Part shown: piece by piece, positions 42,137 through 49,538 of the stretch | How the letters are laid out: every line of letters begins with the position of its first letter | Position numbering within the stretch: position 1 is the stretch's first letter | Notes under the pieces: model-generated | What the model was told of the DNA's origin: nothing | What the model saw: only the letters and a program-made list of their open reading frames with translations | The model's database searches: none | Source of the DNA: Halorubrum aethiopicum | Lineage (GTDB): Archaea > Halobacteriota > Halobacteria > Halobacteriales > Haloferacaceae | NCBI RefSeq assembly: GCF_001542905.1 | Contig: NZ_LOAJ01000001.1 | Location: forward strand, 2,914,001-2,978,000 | DNA length: 64,000 nt | Direction: 5' to 3' | Made by a program: the position numbers and the translations under genes

Positions 42137-42601
42137 ATGTTCGACACGATCGTGGTCGCGACGGACGGCTCCGACAGCGTGGGTCGGGCGGTCGACGTCG
42201 CGATCGACGTGGCCGCGCGCTTCGACGCGGCGGTTCACGCGCTGTACGTCCTCGACACCGGCGAGGTCGAGTCGTCCCCCGACGAGGTTCGCGACGACCT
42301 CCGCGACGCGCTCGACGACCACGGGGAGCGCGCGCTCGCGGCGGTCGTCGAGAGCGGCGCGGAACGCGACGACGGCCTCGATGTCGTGACCGAGGTGCGC
42401 GAGGGACGGCCGGCGAGGGAGATCGTCTCGTACGCCGACGAGATCGACGCCGACCTCGTCGTCACCGGGACGCGCGGGCGACACGGGGAGAACCGCTTCC
42501 TCATCGGGTCCGTCGCCGAGAACGTCGTCAGGACGTGTGATCCCCCCGTGTTGACGGTTCGCCGGCTCACCGACGAGGACCCCCGGCGGGTCACGTTCTG
42601 A
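42137..42601 (+). CDS. universal stress protein (UspA family)
   Basis: A 154-residue single UspA domain. It begins M-F-D-T-I-V-V-A-T-D-G-S-D-S, and the ATP-binding signature G-T-R-G-R-H-G-E-N-R-F-L-I-G-S lies near 114-128, followed by V-V-R-T-C-D-P-P-V-L-T-V. Such proteins bind ATP and respond to stress by unknown means. Haloarchaea carry dozens of copies. Monocistronic, with a leaderless promoter. Confidence 0.93.
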   Translation: MFDTIVVATDGSDSVGRAVDVAIDVAARFDAAVHALYVLDTGEVESSPDEVRDDLRDALDDHGERALAAVVESGAERDDGLDVVTEVREGRPAREIVSYADEIDADLVVTGTRGRHGENRFLIGSVAENVVRTCDPPVLTVRRLTDEDPRRVTF

Positions 42602-42627
42602 GCGGGCGACGACGGGACCGAACCGCG

Positions 42628-43575
42628 TCAGAACACCCGGTTCCGAAGCTCCTCGCCGGCTTCCAGCCGGTCGAGGTTCTCCGCGAGGACGTCGGCGAGG
42701 CGGTCGAAGTACTCCGGGGTGTGTCCGGCGTTGTGCGGCGTGATCGTGACGTCGGAGAGCCCCCACAGCGGGTGGTCCTCGGGAAGCGGCTCGGGGTCAG
42801 TCACGTCGAGGGCGGCCCCGCGGATCCGGTTGTTCCGGAGCGCGGACACCAGGGCGTCGGTGTCGACGACCCGGCCGCGTGCGACGTTGACGAGCACGGC
42901 GTCCGAGCGCATCGTCCGGAACACGTCGGCGTCGATCAGCCCCTCCGTCGCGTCCGAGAGGGGACAGGCGAGCACGACGTACTCGGCGTCCGTGACCGCC
43001 TCGTGGATCCGGTCGAAGCCGACCACCTCGTCCGTCGGCCCGCCCTTCTCGGGGGTGTAGCGGACGCCGACCGTCTCGGCGTCGAACGCGGAGAGCCGGT
43101 CGACGATCGTCTCCCCGATGGCTCCGAGGCCGACGACGGCGACCCGCGATCCGTACACCTCGGTCGTGGGATACGACCGCCACTCCCGGCGCTGCTTCTG
43201 CCGCTGGGCGCGGTGGAAGCCGCGGGCGTGACCGATCATCGCGCCGACGACGTACTCGGCGATGTTCGGGCCGTGGACGCCGGAGGCGTTCGTCACCGCG
43301 ACCCCGTGCTCCTCGAACGCCTCGCGGGGGAGGTGGCCCGTCCCCGCGTACACGCAGGCGAACAGCTCCAGGTTCTCGGCGGCCGCGAGGTCCTCTTCCT
43401 CGACCGCGAACCCGGTCGCGACCCGCGCCCGCGAGAGGTACTCGCGCTCCTCGGCGGGCGTCCGGGCAAGCGCGACCTCGCGGTCGGGGAGCCGCTCGCG
43501 GAGCGTCTCGGCGTAGTCGCTCCCCTCGATGCCGTGGATCTTCTGCCGTAGGACGACGACGTCCGGGTCGCTCAT
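42628..43575 (-). CDS. D-2-hydroxyacid dehydrogenase
   Basis: A 315-residue NAD-dependent D-isomer hydroxyacid dehydrogenase. The Rossmann motif is V-G-L-G-A-I-G-E at 148-155, and the catalytic triad is R233 (N-V-A-R-G-R), E262 (D-P-E-P-L-P) and H281 (T-P-H-N-A-G-H). It resembles phosphoglycerate or hydroxyisocaproate dehydrogenases, without the C-terminal ACT domain of SerA. Substrate uncertain (glyoxylate/hydroxypyruvate or 2-keto acids). Divergent from the DUF2589-like operon. Confidence 0.9.
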   Translation of the reverse strand: MSDPDVVVLRQKIHGIEGSDYAETLRERLPDREVALARTPAEEREYLSRARVATGFAVEEEDLAAAENLELFACVYAGTGHLPREAFEEHGVAVTNASGVHGPNIAEYVVGAMIGHARGFHRAQRQKQRREWRSYPTTEVYGSRVAVVGLGAIGETIVDRLSAFDAETVGVRYTPEKGGPTDEVVGFDRIHEAVTDAEYVVLACPLSDATEGLIDADVFRTMRSDAVLVNVARGRVVDTDALVSALRNNRIRGAALDVTDPEPLPEDHPLWGLSDVTITPHNAGHTPEYFDRLADVLAENLDRLEAGEELRNRVF

Positions 43576-43756
43576 GTCGGCGTGTTCGCCGACGCCGCTG
43601 AAAAGCGTGCGTGCTGCGGCAGCGGACGGGAGCGTCCGGGCGCGAACGAGGGAACGGGCTCGTTTCCCCCCGCCGAGGCCGGCGATCCACCACTCGAGAA
43701 CGCTCCAGGTGTGAGATTTCGCCCCGAGATCCGATGATTTTCCCGCTCGATCGTCG

Positions 43757-43780
43757 TAAATACTTAGTGCTTTGAAATTA
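43757..43780 (+). promoter_or_regulatory. promoter region of the DUF2589-like operon
   Basis: Two A/T-rich boxes, TAAATACTTA at 43757-43766 and AAATTA at 43775-43780, precede the ATG at 43799. The second gives a spacing of about 23 bases and the first about 38, so either could serve. Confidence 0.4.
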
Positions 43781-43798
43781 ACATGTCAACCGTTACCT

Positions 43799-44437
43799 AT
43801 GCCCAATCCAGATTTCGCGGCCGAGCTGGGTAGCATCCCGTACGAGGAGGTCATCGGGACGCCGCTGCGCGCCGCGGTCGAGGCGAACGCGAAGGCCTCG
43901 ATGACGGCGGCGGAGTTCATCAGGTCGGTCGGCTTCACGGAGCCGACCGTCGGGCAGCCGGAGCCGGTGACCGTCGACTTCGGGTACGAGAAACGGATCG
44001 TCGACGACCAGGGCAACGAGACGACCGAGCAGCGCTCGCTGTCCGTCCCGCTGTTGTTGCTCCTGAACATCCCGTACTTCGAGGTCAGCAACGTGACCAT
44101 CGACTTCAACGTCAAGTTGAACTCGGTGGAGTCGTACGAGCAGTCGAGCGAGTTCGAGTTCGGATACGAACGGACGACCCAAGCGAGCGCGGACCTCGGG
44201 TTCCTCCAGGGGAAGACCAAATCCGAGGTCAACGTGAGCTATCAGCGCTCCACGTCGCGCGGACAGGAGATCGAGCGAACGTACGACCAGTCCGTCCACG
44301 TGGCGGCGGAGTCGGTCGAACCGCCGGAGGGAGTGAACCGGCTGATGGGCGCGCTCGAACAGACCATCGCCGACGACTCCTCGAACGGGAACGGCAACGG
44401 CAACGGCAACGGAAACAGCAACGGGAACACGAACTGA
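43799..44437 (+). CDS. DUF2589-like protein 1
   Basis: A 212-residue protein, first of a four-gene operon. It begins M-P-N-P-D-F-A-A-E-L-G-S-I-P and has the DUF2589-like N-terminus: a helical segment (I-G-T-P-L-R-A-A-V-E-A-N-A-K-A-S), then F-I-R-S-V-G-F, then a beta-rich region repeatedly alternating polar and hydrophobic residues (P-V-T-V-D-F-G-Y-E, L-S-V-P-L-L-L-L-L-N-I-P, T-I-D-F-N-V-K-L-N). It ends in a Gly-Asn repeat tail (residues 195-212). No enzyme motif. An upstream TTG in the same frame is not needed. Beta-sandwich or pore-like assembly is possible but unproven. The second gene is a paralogue. Confidence 0.72.
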   Translation: MPNPDFAAELGSIPYEEVIGTPLRAAVEANAKASMTAAEFIRSVGFTEPTVGQPEPVTVDFGYEKRIVDDQGNETTEQRSLSVPLLLLLNIPYFEVSNVTIDFNVKLNSVESYEQSSEFEFGYERTTQASADLGFLQGKTKSEVNVSYQRSTSRGQEIERTYDQSVHVAAESVEPPEGVNRLMGALEQTIADDSSNGNGNGNGNGNSNGNTN

Positions 44438-44447
44438 ACGGAGAACA

Positions 44448-45050
44448 GTGAACGGAACAGATACCCTCGCGGACCTCCCGCTGTCGTCGCTGTTCTCCGG
44501 GCCGCTCGTCGCGGCCGTCGAGGCCAGCATCCAGGCACAGACCGAGTCGCTCTCGCTGATTCGGGAGGTCGGGTTCGACGACGAGGGCGATCTGGTGACG
44601 GTCTCCTTCGAGTACCGAACGACCGAGGTCGACCCGGAAACGGGCGAACAGCGCCAGGCGAGCCGACGGCTCACGGTGCCGCTCGTGCTTTTCCTCTCGG
44701 TACCGGAGCTCGTCGTCCACGAGATCGAACAGGAGTTCTCCGCGCGGATCGTCGACACCGAATCCGAGGAGCGCGAGGAGGACCCGGAGCGATCCGGCGG
44801 GACGGCGGGGCTTCCGACGCTCGCTCCGAGCCGCCTCCGCGTGTCGCCGGCCTCCGAGGAGACCACGTTCTCCCGGAGGACGAAGACGAAGTTCGACCTC
44901 GACGTCCGAATGGTCGCGGAGATCGACACCCAGTCGACCGGCATGGAGATGCTCGAACGGGCGGCGAACGGCGCGGTCCGCGAGGACCGCGAGGCCTCGG
45001 AGCGGACCGAGGAGATCCCGTCCGCCCTCGACGAGACCACACGGGAATGA
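44448..45050 (+). CDS. DUF2589-like protein 2
   Basis: A 200-residue paralogue of the previous protein, starting with GTG ten bases after its stop. Shared pattern: helical start (G-P-L-V-A-A-V-E-A-S-I-Q-A-Q-T-E-S-L), L-I-R-E-V-G-F, then L-V-T-V-S-F-E-Y-R-T-T-E, R-R-L-T-V-P-L-V-L-F-L-S-V-P, and F-D-L-D-V-R-M. It lacks the Gly-Asn tail and has an acidic insert. Two family members side by side suggest a hetero-oligomer. It overlaps the next gene by four bases (ATGA). Confidence 0.72.
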   Translation: MNGTDTLADLPLSSLFSGPLVAAVEASIQAQTESLSLIREVGFDDEGDLVTVSFEYRTTEVDPETGEQRQASRRLTVPLVLFLSVPELVVHEIEQEFSARIVDTESEEREEDPERSGGTAGLPTLAPSRLRVSPASEETTFSRRTKTKFDLDVRMVAEIDTQSTGMEMLERAANGAVREDREASERTEEIPSALDETTRE

Positions 45051-45919
45051 CGACGCTCGACAGCTACCTCGCGGCGGTGTACGACGCCGCGGCCGAGGCC
45101 GAGACGCTGGCGCTGATCAACGGACAGCGGCGACTCCGCCGGATGATCGAGGCGGGGAGGCTACCCGAGGACGCCAGCGTGCCGGTCTATCACGCGTCCG
45201 ACCTCTCCGTGACGCTCGACGTCGGGCTCGAGGCGCGGGAAACGGAGCAGGGGACGGAGCTCGTCGTCACCGAGCCCGGACCGGACGACGACACCGCCAT
45301 CGACGTCGATCTCGAGGTCTACGACATGCTCGAGGCGGGAGACCTTCCGGACCCGCAGTCGACGCCGGGAGGCCCCGACGCCGTCGACGTCCACTTTCCC
45401 GTCCCCGGTTCGTCCGCCGCGGCGGACGAGGTATCCGAAACCAGAGAGTCCGAGAGCGAGGAGTCCGAAAGCGAGGAATCCGAGAGCAGAGAATCCGAGA
45501 GCAGGGAATCCGAGAGCAGGCAATCCGAGAGCGAGGAACCCGAGGACGACCGCGATCCGGAGCCGTCGTCACGTGACGCGGACGACGAGAGCGAGGAAGA
45601 ACGGGAACGACGGGACGAGGACGAACGGGAACGACGAAGACGAAACGAGGACGAACGGGACGAACAGCGAACGCGAGAGAACGAGGAATCCGCGGCTTCG
45701 GACGACGGCTCGGCCGGTGGGGAAAGCGACCGTCGCGGCGAGATCGGCGACGGACCGTCGCCCGTCCGCCGTTCCGCGGAGGGCGGGCGGTTCTTCGATC
45801 TCGATCTCGACACGCTCATGGACCCGTTCGGGTCGAGCGCGACCGACACGGGGCCCGACCGAACCGACGAGGAGGAGTCCGACCGCGATCGCGACGACGC
45901 CACGACCGACGAACGATGA
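45047..45919 (+). CDS. acidic protein with Ser/Glu repeats in the DUF2589-like operon
   Basis: A 290-residue protein. Residues 1-95 look like a folded domain (helix L-A-A-V-Y-D-A-A-A-E-A-E-T-L-A-L-I-N-G, then D-L-S-V-T-L-D-V-G-L-E-A), possibly a third, divergent beta-rich partner. Residues 130-165 are tandem five-residue units of Glu-Ser-Glu-Ser-Arg/Glu type encoded by 15-base repeats, followed by Arg/Glu/Asp low-complexity sequence to about 235, and a short hydrophobic/aromatic patch G-R-F-F-D-L-D-L-D-T-L. It is likely a long disordered linker between two interaction modules. Overlaps both neighbours by four bases. Confidence 0.68.
   Translation: MTTLDSYLAAVYDAAAEAETLALINGQRRLRRMIEAGRLPEDASVPVYHASDLSVTLDVGLEARETEQGTELVVTEPGPDDDTAIDVDLEVYDMLEAGDLPDPQSTPGGPDAVDVHFPVPGSSAAADEVSETRESESEESESEESESRESESRESESRQSESEEPEDDRDPEPSSRDADDESEEERERRDEDERERRRRNEDERDEQRTRENEESAASDDGSAGGESDRRGEIGDGPSPVRRSAEGGRFFDLDLDTLMDPFGSSATDTGPDRTDEEESDRDRDDATTDER
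45445..45540 (+). repeat. 15-base in-frame tandem repeat
   Basis: About six units of the type GAATCCGAGAGCAGG, coding the Ser/Glu repeat of the preceding gene. Unit copies differ by one or two bases; copy number is likely variable. Confidence 0.75.
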
Positions 45920-46248
45920 CCGAAAACGATCCACCACTCGACGAGTACTTCGATCCGCTGCGCACGGAGCACCGAACGTCGCTTCGGAAACGGATGGAAC
46001 GGTACCGGGAACAGCTGGAGGACCGTGGATACGAGGTGACGATCGCCGAGGGGACGACGGGCCTGTTCGCCGGCGTGCTCGTCATCGACGAGGAGCGGGG
46101 ACGCTTCGGGTTCCTCGAGGAGGACGGGAGCGTCTCGTGGCTCGACGGCAGCGGCGGCTTCGGCGCGCTCGGGTCCGCGATCGTCCAGAACCACACGGAC
46201 GAGTTCGAACGGCAGGCGGGAGCGATCGAGAACGCCGACGTGGAGTGA
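45916..46248 (+). CDS. small acidic protein, last gene of the DUF2589-like operon
   Basis: A 110-residue soluble protein overlapping the previous stop by four bases (ATGA). A predicted helix (S-L-R-K-R-M-E-R-Y-R-E-Q-L-E-D-R) precedes a beta-rich part (Y-E-V-T-I-A-E-G-T-T-G-L-F-A-G-V-L-V-I) and F-G-A-L-G-S-A-I-V-Q-N-H. No catalytic motif. I do not recognise the family. Its coupling to three upstream genes makes it part of the same system. Confidence 0.68.
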   Translation: MTENDPPLDEYFDPLRTEHRTSLRKRMERYREQLEDRGYEVTIAEGTTGLFAGVLVIDEERGRFGFLEEDGSVSWLDGSGGFGALGSAIVQNHTDEFERQAGAIENADVE

Positions 46249-46281
46249 TCGACGGAGGCGGGGCGAGGCGACGCCGAACGC

Positions 46282-47475
46282 TCACTCCAGCGCGGCGTCG
46301 AACGCCCGCTGGAGGTCCGCCTTCATGTCGTCGACGTGTTCGATGCCGACGGAGACGCGGATCAGCCCGTCGGTGAGCCCGGCGGCGAGCCGCTCCTCGC
46401 GGGGGATCGCGGCGTGGGTCATCGCGGCCGGCTGCTCGATGAGGCTCTCGACGCCGCCGAGCGACTCCGCGAGCGTGAACACCTCCGTCTCCTCGACGAC
46501 GGTCGAGGCCTGCTCGAGGCTGCCGTCGAACTCGAAGGAGAGCATCCCGCCGAAGTCGTCCATCTGTTCGGCGGCGAGCTCGTGGTGCGGGTGCGACTCC
46601 AGTCCGGGGTAGTAGACGCGGCTCACGTCGTCGTGGTCCTGGAGCCACTCGGCGAGTTCGGCGGCGTTCTCACAGTGGCGGTCCATCCGAACGGGGAGCG
46701 TCTTCGTGCCCCGAAGCACGAGGAACGCGTCGAACGGGCCGGGCGTCGCGCCCACCGAGTTCTGGTAGAAGCCGATCTCCTCGTCGAGGTCGGCGTCGTC
46801 GACGATCAGCGCGCCGCCGATCGTGTCGGAGTGGCCGCCGAGGTACTTCGTGAGCGACTGACAGACGACGTCCGCGCCGTCCTCGAGCGGCCGCTGGAGG
46901 TACGGCGTCGCGAACGTGTTGTCGACGGCACACAGCGCGTCGGCCTCGTGGGCGATGTCCGCGAGCGCGCCGATGTCGTTCACGTTCATCAGCGGGTTCG
47001 TCGGCGTCTCGACCCAGACAAGCTCCGTGTTCGGTCGTATCGCCTCGCGGACCGCGTCGTGGTCGGTGGTGTCGACGAAGGTGGTCTCGAGGTCGTACTT
47101 GTCGTAGACCTGCGTGAGGATCCGGTGGGTCCCGCCGTAGACGTCGTCGCCGGCGACGACGTGATCGCCCGCGGAGAGCAGGTTGAGGACGGTGTTTATC
47201 GCGCCCATCCCCGAGGAGAAACAGCGGGCGTGACTGCCCGACTCCAGCGCCGCGAGGTTCTCCTCGAGGTCGGTTCGCGTCGGGTTCCCCGTCCGGGAGT
47301 ACTCGTAGCCGCGGTGGTCGCCGGGGGCGTCCTGCTTGTACGTCGAGTTGGCGTGGATCGGCGTCATCAGCGCGCCGGTCTCCGGATCCGGCTCCTGGCC
47401 GGCGTGGATCGCCCGCGTCTCGAATCGGAACCCCTCGGCGTCGGAGCCGTCGTCCGCTGGGTCGTGGTCGCTCAT
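46282..47475 (-). CDS. cystathionine gamma-synthase/lyase (Cys/Met metabolism PLP enzyme)
   Basis: A 397-residue trans-sulfuration PLP enzyme. It has R-A-I-H-A-G-Q-E-P at 21-29, Y-S-R-T-G-N-P-T near 59-66, S-S-G-M-G-A-I near 87-93, the E-T-P-T-N-P-L motif and the PLP lysine in S-L-T-K-Y-L-G-G at 207-214 (K210). It catalyses gamma-replacement or elimination on homoserine derivatives or cystathionine. Sequence cannot separate synthase (metB) from lyase. Confidence 0.92.
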   Translation of the reverse strand: MSDHDPADDGSDAEGFRFETRAIHAGQEPDPETGALMTPIHANSTYKQDAPGDHRGYEYSRTGNPTRTDLEENLAALESGSHARCFSSGMGAINTVLNLLSAGDHVVAGDDVYGGTHRILTQVYDKYDLETTFVDTTDHDAVREAIRPNTELVWVETPTNPLMNVNDIGALADIAHEADALCAVDNTFATPYLQRPLEDGADVVCQSLTKYLGGHSDTIGGALIVDDADLDEEIGFYQNSVGATPGPFDAFLVLRGTKTLPVRMDRHCENAAELAEWLQDHDDVSRVYYPGLESHPHHELAAEQMDDFGGMLSFEFDGSLEQASTVVEETEVFTLAESLGGVESLIEQPAAMTHAAIPREERLAAGLTDGLIRVSVGIEHVDDMKADLQRAFDAALE

Positions 47476-47592
47476 GGGTGTCCGTCGGCGTCCGGGGACC
47501 TCACTCTTGTCCTTTCGGTCGGCGACGGGGGAGCGGAGCCGGCGGCTCGGAGGTCGGCTGTGCGGCCGCTCGTCGCGTCGTTTCTCGCAGAA

Positions 47593-47703
47593 TGCTCGGT
47601 CAGGGATTTGAACCCTGGTCGTCGGCTGTCTTCCGAACCGGCACGGCGAGGTGCCACGTTCGTCGAAAGGCCAACATGATTGGCCGGACTACACCAACCG
47701 AGC
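47593..47703 (-). tRNA. tRNA-Glu (UUC) with an intron of about 36 bases
   Basis: Read on the minus strand: acceptor GCTCGGT pairs with ACCGAGC (discriminator A, no CCA encoded). The D arm has the GTGTAGTCCGGCCAATCAT pattern of tRNA-Glu. The T arm is CAGGG-TTCAAAT-CCCTG. Anticodon loop CTTTCGA gives anticodon TTC at 47665-47667. The 3' half of the anticodon stem (GCCGA) is separated by an intron at 47628-47663, after position 37, the usual archaeal site. Intron ends pair with exon (TTTC/GGAA) and within the intron (CGAAC/GTTCG and GGCAC/GTGCC), giving a bulge-helix-bulge. Mature length about 75 bases. Confidence 0.9.
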
Positions 47704-48022
47704 GCGTTCGTCCGTTACGACGGACCCGATTTAACTCTTCTCAACTCCCCTCGGCGAGCCACGGCGTCACACGGACCCGAACCGGGGTCGACGCGGCGAC
47801 GCCGCCGGAGCCGTCGGTCCGATATATATACATCACAGAGACTATGTAAGCGACGTGCGTCTCTCCGAAGTATCGGAGAAGATCGGGGATGACGGCTCTC
47901 CAACATGGGCTGAAAGGCCGTCTATCTGCCGAATCCGTCCGATCCGTCCGTTTCGATCGACGAGGGGAGCAGACTATATATTTTACCACAGCGTTAAGTA
48001 GAGCCGACCACGATCGGATCGC
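47704..48022. other. 319-base region with two TATA-like boxes and a hairpin
   Basis: No gene is called. A TATA-like GATATATATAC at 47821-47831 has no gene after it for 190 bases. A perfect hairpin TCTCCGA-AGTA-TCGGAGA lies at 47862-47879. The second box, CTATATATTTTACC at 47974-47987, serves the PhoU-AbrB gene at 48023. An ORF starting near 47889 has no acidic bias and runs into the gene. A short non-coding RNA from the first box is possible. Confidence 0.35.
47974..47987 (+). promoter_or_regulatory. TATA box before the second PhoU-AbrB gene
   Basis: CTATATATTTTACC, about 40-45 bases before the ATG at 48023; a short leader is expected. Confidence 0.55.
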
Positions 48023-49021
48023 ATGGAAACGCGGAAGGTGCAGGTCACCGGCGGCTCGACGTACACGGTCTCGATCCCGAAGTCCTGGGCGACCGAGAAC
48101 GACGTCGGGGCGGGAAGCGAGGTCGAGTTCTACCCCGACGGCGACTCGCTCTTCCTCACGCCGCGCTCGGAGGAGGACCGGACCCGGGGGAGCCTCGACA
48201 TCACCGATCTGACCGGACAGGACCTCACCCGCGCGGTGACGACGATGTACGTCAGCGGGTTCGACGTGATCGAACTGACCGGCGGCGAGATCACCACCGA
48301 GCAGCGCTCGACGGTCAGGGAGGCGGTCCAGAGCCTCGTCGGCCTCGAGGTGTTGGAGGAGACCCGCGACCGGGTCGTGATCCGCGACCTCCTCGACTCC
48401 TCGGAGCTGTCGATCCACAACGCCGTCACCCGGATGCGGCTGATCTCGCTGTCGATGCTCGAGGACGCGATCACCGCGCTCTCCGAACTCGACCACGACC
48501 TCGCGCGCGACGTGATCGGCCGCGACGACGACCTCGACCGGCTGTGGCTCGTCGTCTCGCGGATCTTCCGGGCGACCCTCCGGACGCCGAAGGCCGCGGA
48601 GGAGCTCGGGCTCCCCCGCGAGGAGTGTTTCGACTACCACTCGAGCGCGCGCCAACTGGAGCGGGTCGGCGACCACGCGACCAAGATCGCCCACCTGACG
48701 CTGAACATCGACGAGCCGCTCCCCGAGGAGGTGATCGACGCCATCGACGACCTCCACGGCGACGCCGTCGAGGTGGTCGACACCGCGATGGACGCGCTGT
48801 TCGCCGAGGACAACGACGAGGCGACCCGGCTCGCGAACGAGGCGAGAACCGGCGTCCGCGCCATCGACGAGCGCGTGCGGGCCATCGACGAGCTGCTCCG
48901 CGGGCTCGACCCGACCCGCGCACAGCTTCTGGGGCTCGTCGTCGACTCCGTCCTCCGGTCGGCCGACTACGGCGGAAACGTCGCCGAGACCGCCCTCCAG
49001 AAGGCCGCGCCGACTCCCTGA
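48023..49021 (+). CDS. PhoU-AbrB regulator, second copy
   Basis: A 332-residue protein with an N-terminal AbrB-type DNA-binding domain (M-E-T-R-K-V-Q-V-T-G-G-S-T-Y-T-V-S-I-P-K-S-W) and two PhoU helical repeats. It shares architecture with the gene at 20770 but is clearly diverged, so the two may read different signals or promoters. In haloarchaea PhoU-type proteins are linked to phosphate limitation; pst genes are not seen nearby. It follows the tRNA-Glu and its intergenic region. Confidence 0.87.
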   Translation: METRKVQVTGGSTYTVSIPKSWATENDVGAGSEVEFYPDGDSLFLTPRSEEDRTRGSLDITDLTGQDLTRAVTTMYVSGFDVIELTGGEITTEQRSTVREAVQSLVGLEVLEETRDRVVIRDLLDSSELSIHNAVTRMRLISLSMLEDAITALSELDHDLARDVIGRDDDLDRLWLVVSRIFRATLRTPKAAEELGLPREECFDYHSSARQLERVGDHATKIAHLTLNIDEPLPEEVIDAIDDLHGDAVEVVDTAMDALFAEDNDEATRLANEARTGVRAIDERVRAIDELLRGLDPTRAQLLGLVVDSVLRSADYGGNVAETALQKAAPTP

Positions 49022-49122
49022 GCCGGCGACGCGTTCCGAGGTCGCGTGCGGCGATCGCGTTCCGGTCCGCCGGTCCGGCCGACTGCCGTGTCTTTTTGTC
49101 CGTCGACGCCTGACTCGGTTCC

Positions 49123-49506
49123 ATGCCGGAGATCGAGTTAGGCGTCCCGCGGGGGGTCATCGAGTCGCTGCCGGAGGGAGACGAGACCGCCGAACGGGAC
49201 ATGCGGCGGGCCATCGCCGGGATCCAGTCCCGCCTGAACGAGGAGATCGACGGGAGCGACCCGTCGGAGGCGGCGACGGTCGTCGTCGACGCGGTCGAAC
49301 GCATGGAGGCGCAGGCGAGCACCTACCACGAGTTCGTGCCCGAACTCCGCGCGTGGGGACAGTCGCCGATCTACGCGATCGCCTGGCGGAACCTCTACGT
49401 CGAGCTGATCGGCCAGCTGTACGAACACGAGTGGCTCGCCGGCGAGCTCGACCGCGAGCGCAACTTCCGGCTCGTCGACGACGGGATCAGGCTCTCGGAC
49501 CTGTAG
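49123..49506 (+). CDS. conserved haloarchaeal protein, unknown function
   Basis: A 127-residue acidic, mostly helical protein (P-E-I-E-L-G-V-P-R-G-V-I-E, W-G-Q-S-P-I-Y-A-I-A-W-R-N-L-Y). No catalytic motif. A T-rich box (TTTTTGT) precedes it at the right distance for a leaderless start. Downstream is the convergent sensor gene, 32 bases away. Confidence 0.7.
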   Translation: MPEIELGVPRGVIESLPEGDETAERDMRRAIAGIQSRLNEEIDGSDPSEAATVVVDAVERMEAQASTYHEFVPELRAWGQSPIYAIAWRNLYVELIGQLYEHEWLAGELDRERNFRLVDDGIRLSDL

Positions 49507-49538
49507 CGGTCGCGCGCCGGAGACGCCACGAACGCCGA

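Noticed and set aside
43772-43798. A TTG start nine codons upstream for the first DUF2589-like protein.
   Set aside because: It lies within the promoter A/T region; the ATG at 43799 fits the family start.
47889-48212. A short protein gene between the orphan TATA box and the PhoU-AbrB gene.
   Set aside because: It overlaps the PhoU-AbrB start in another frame and has no acidic bias.
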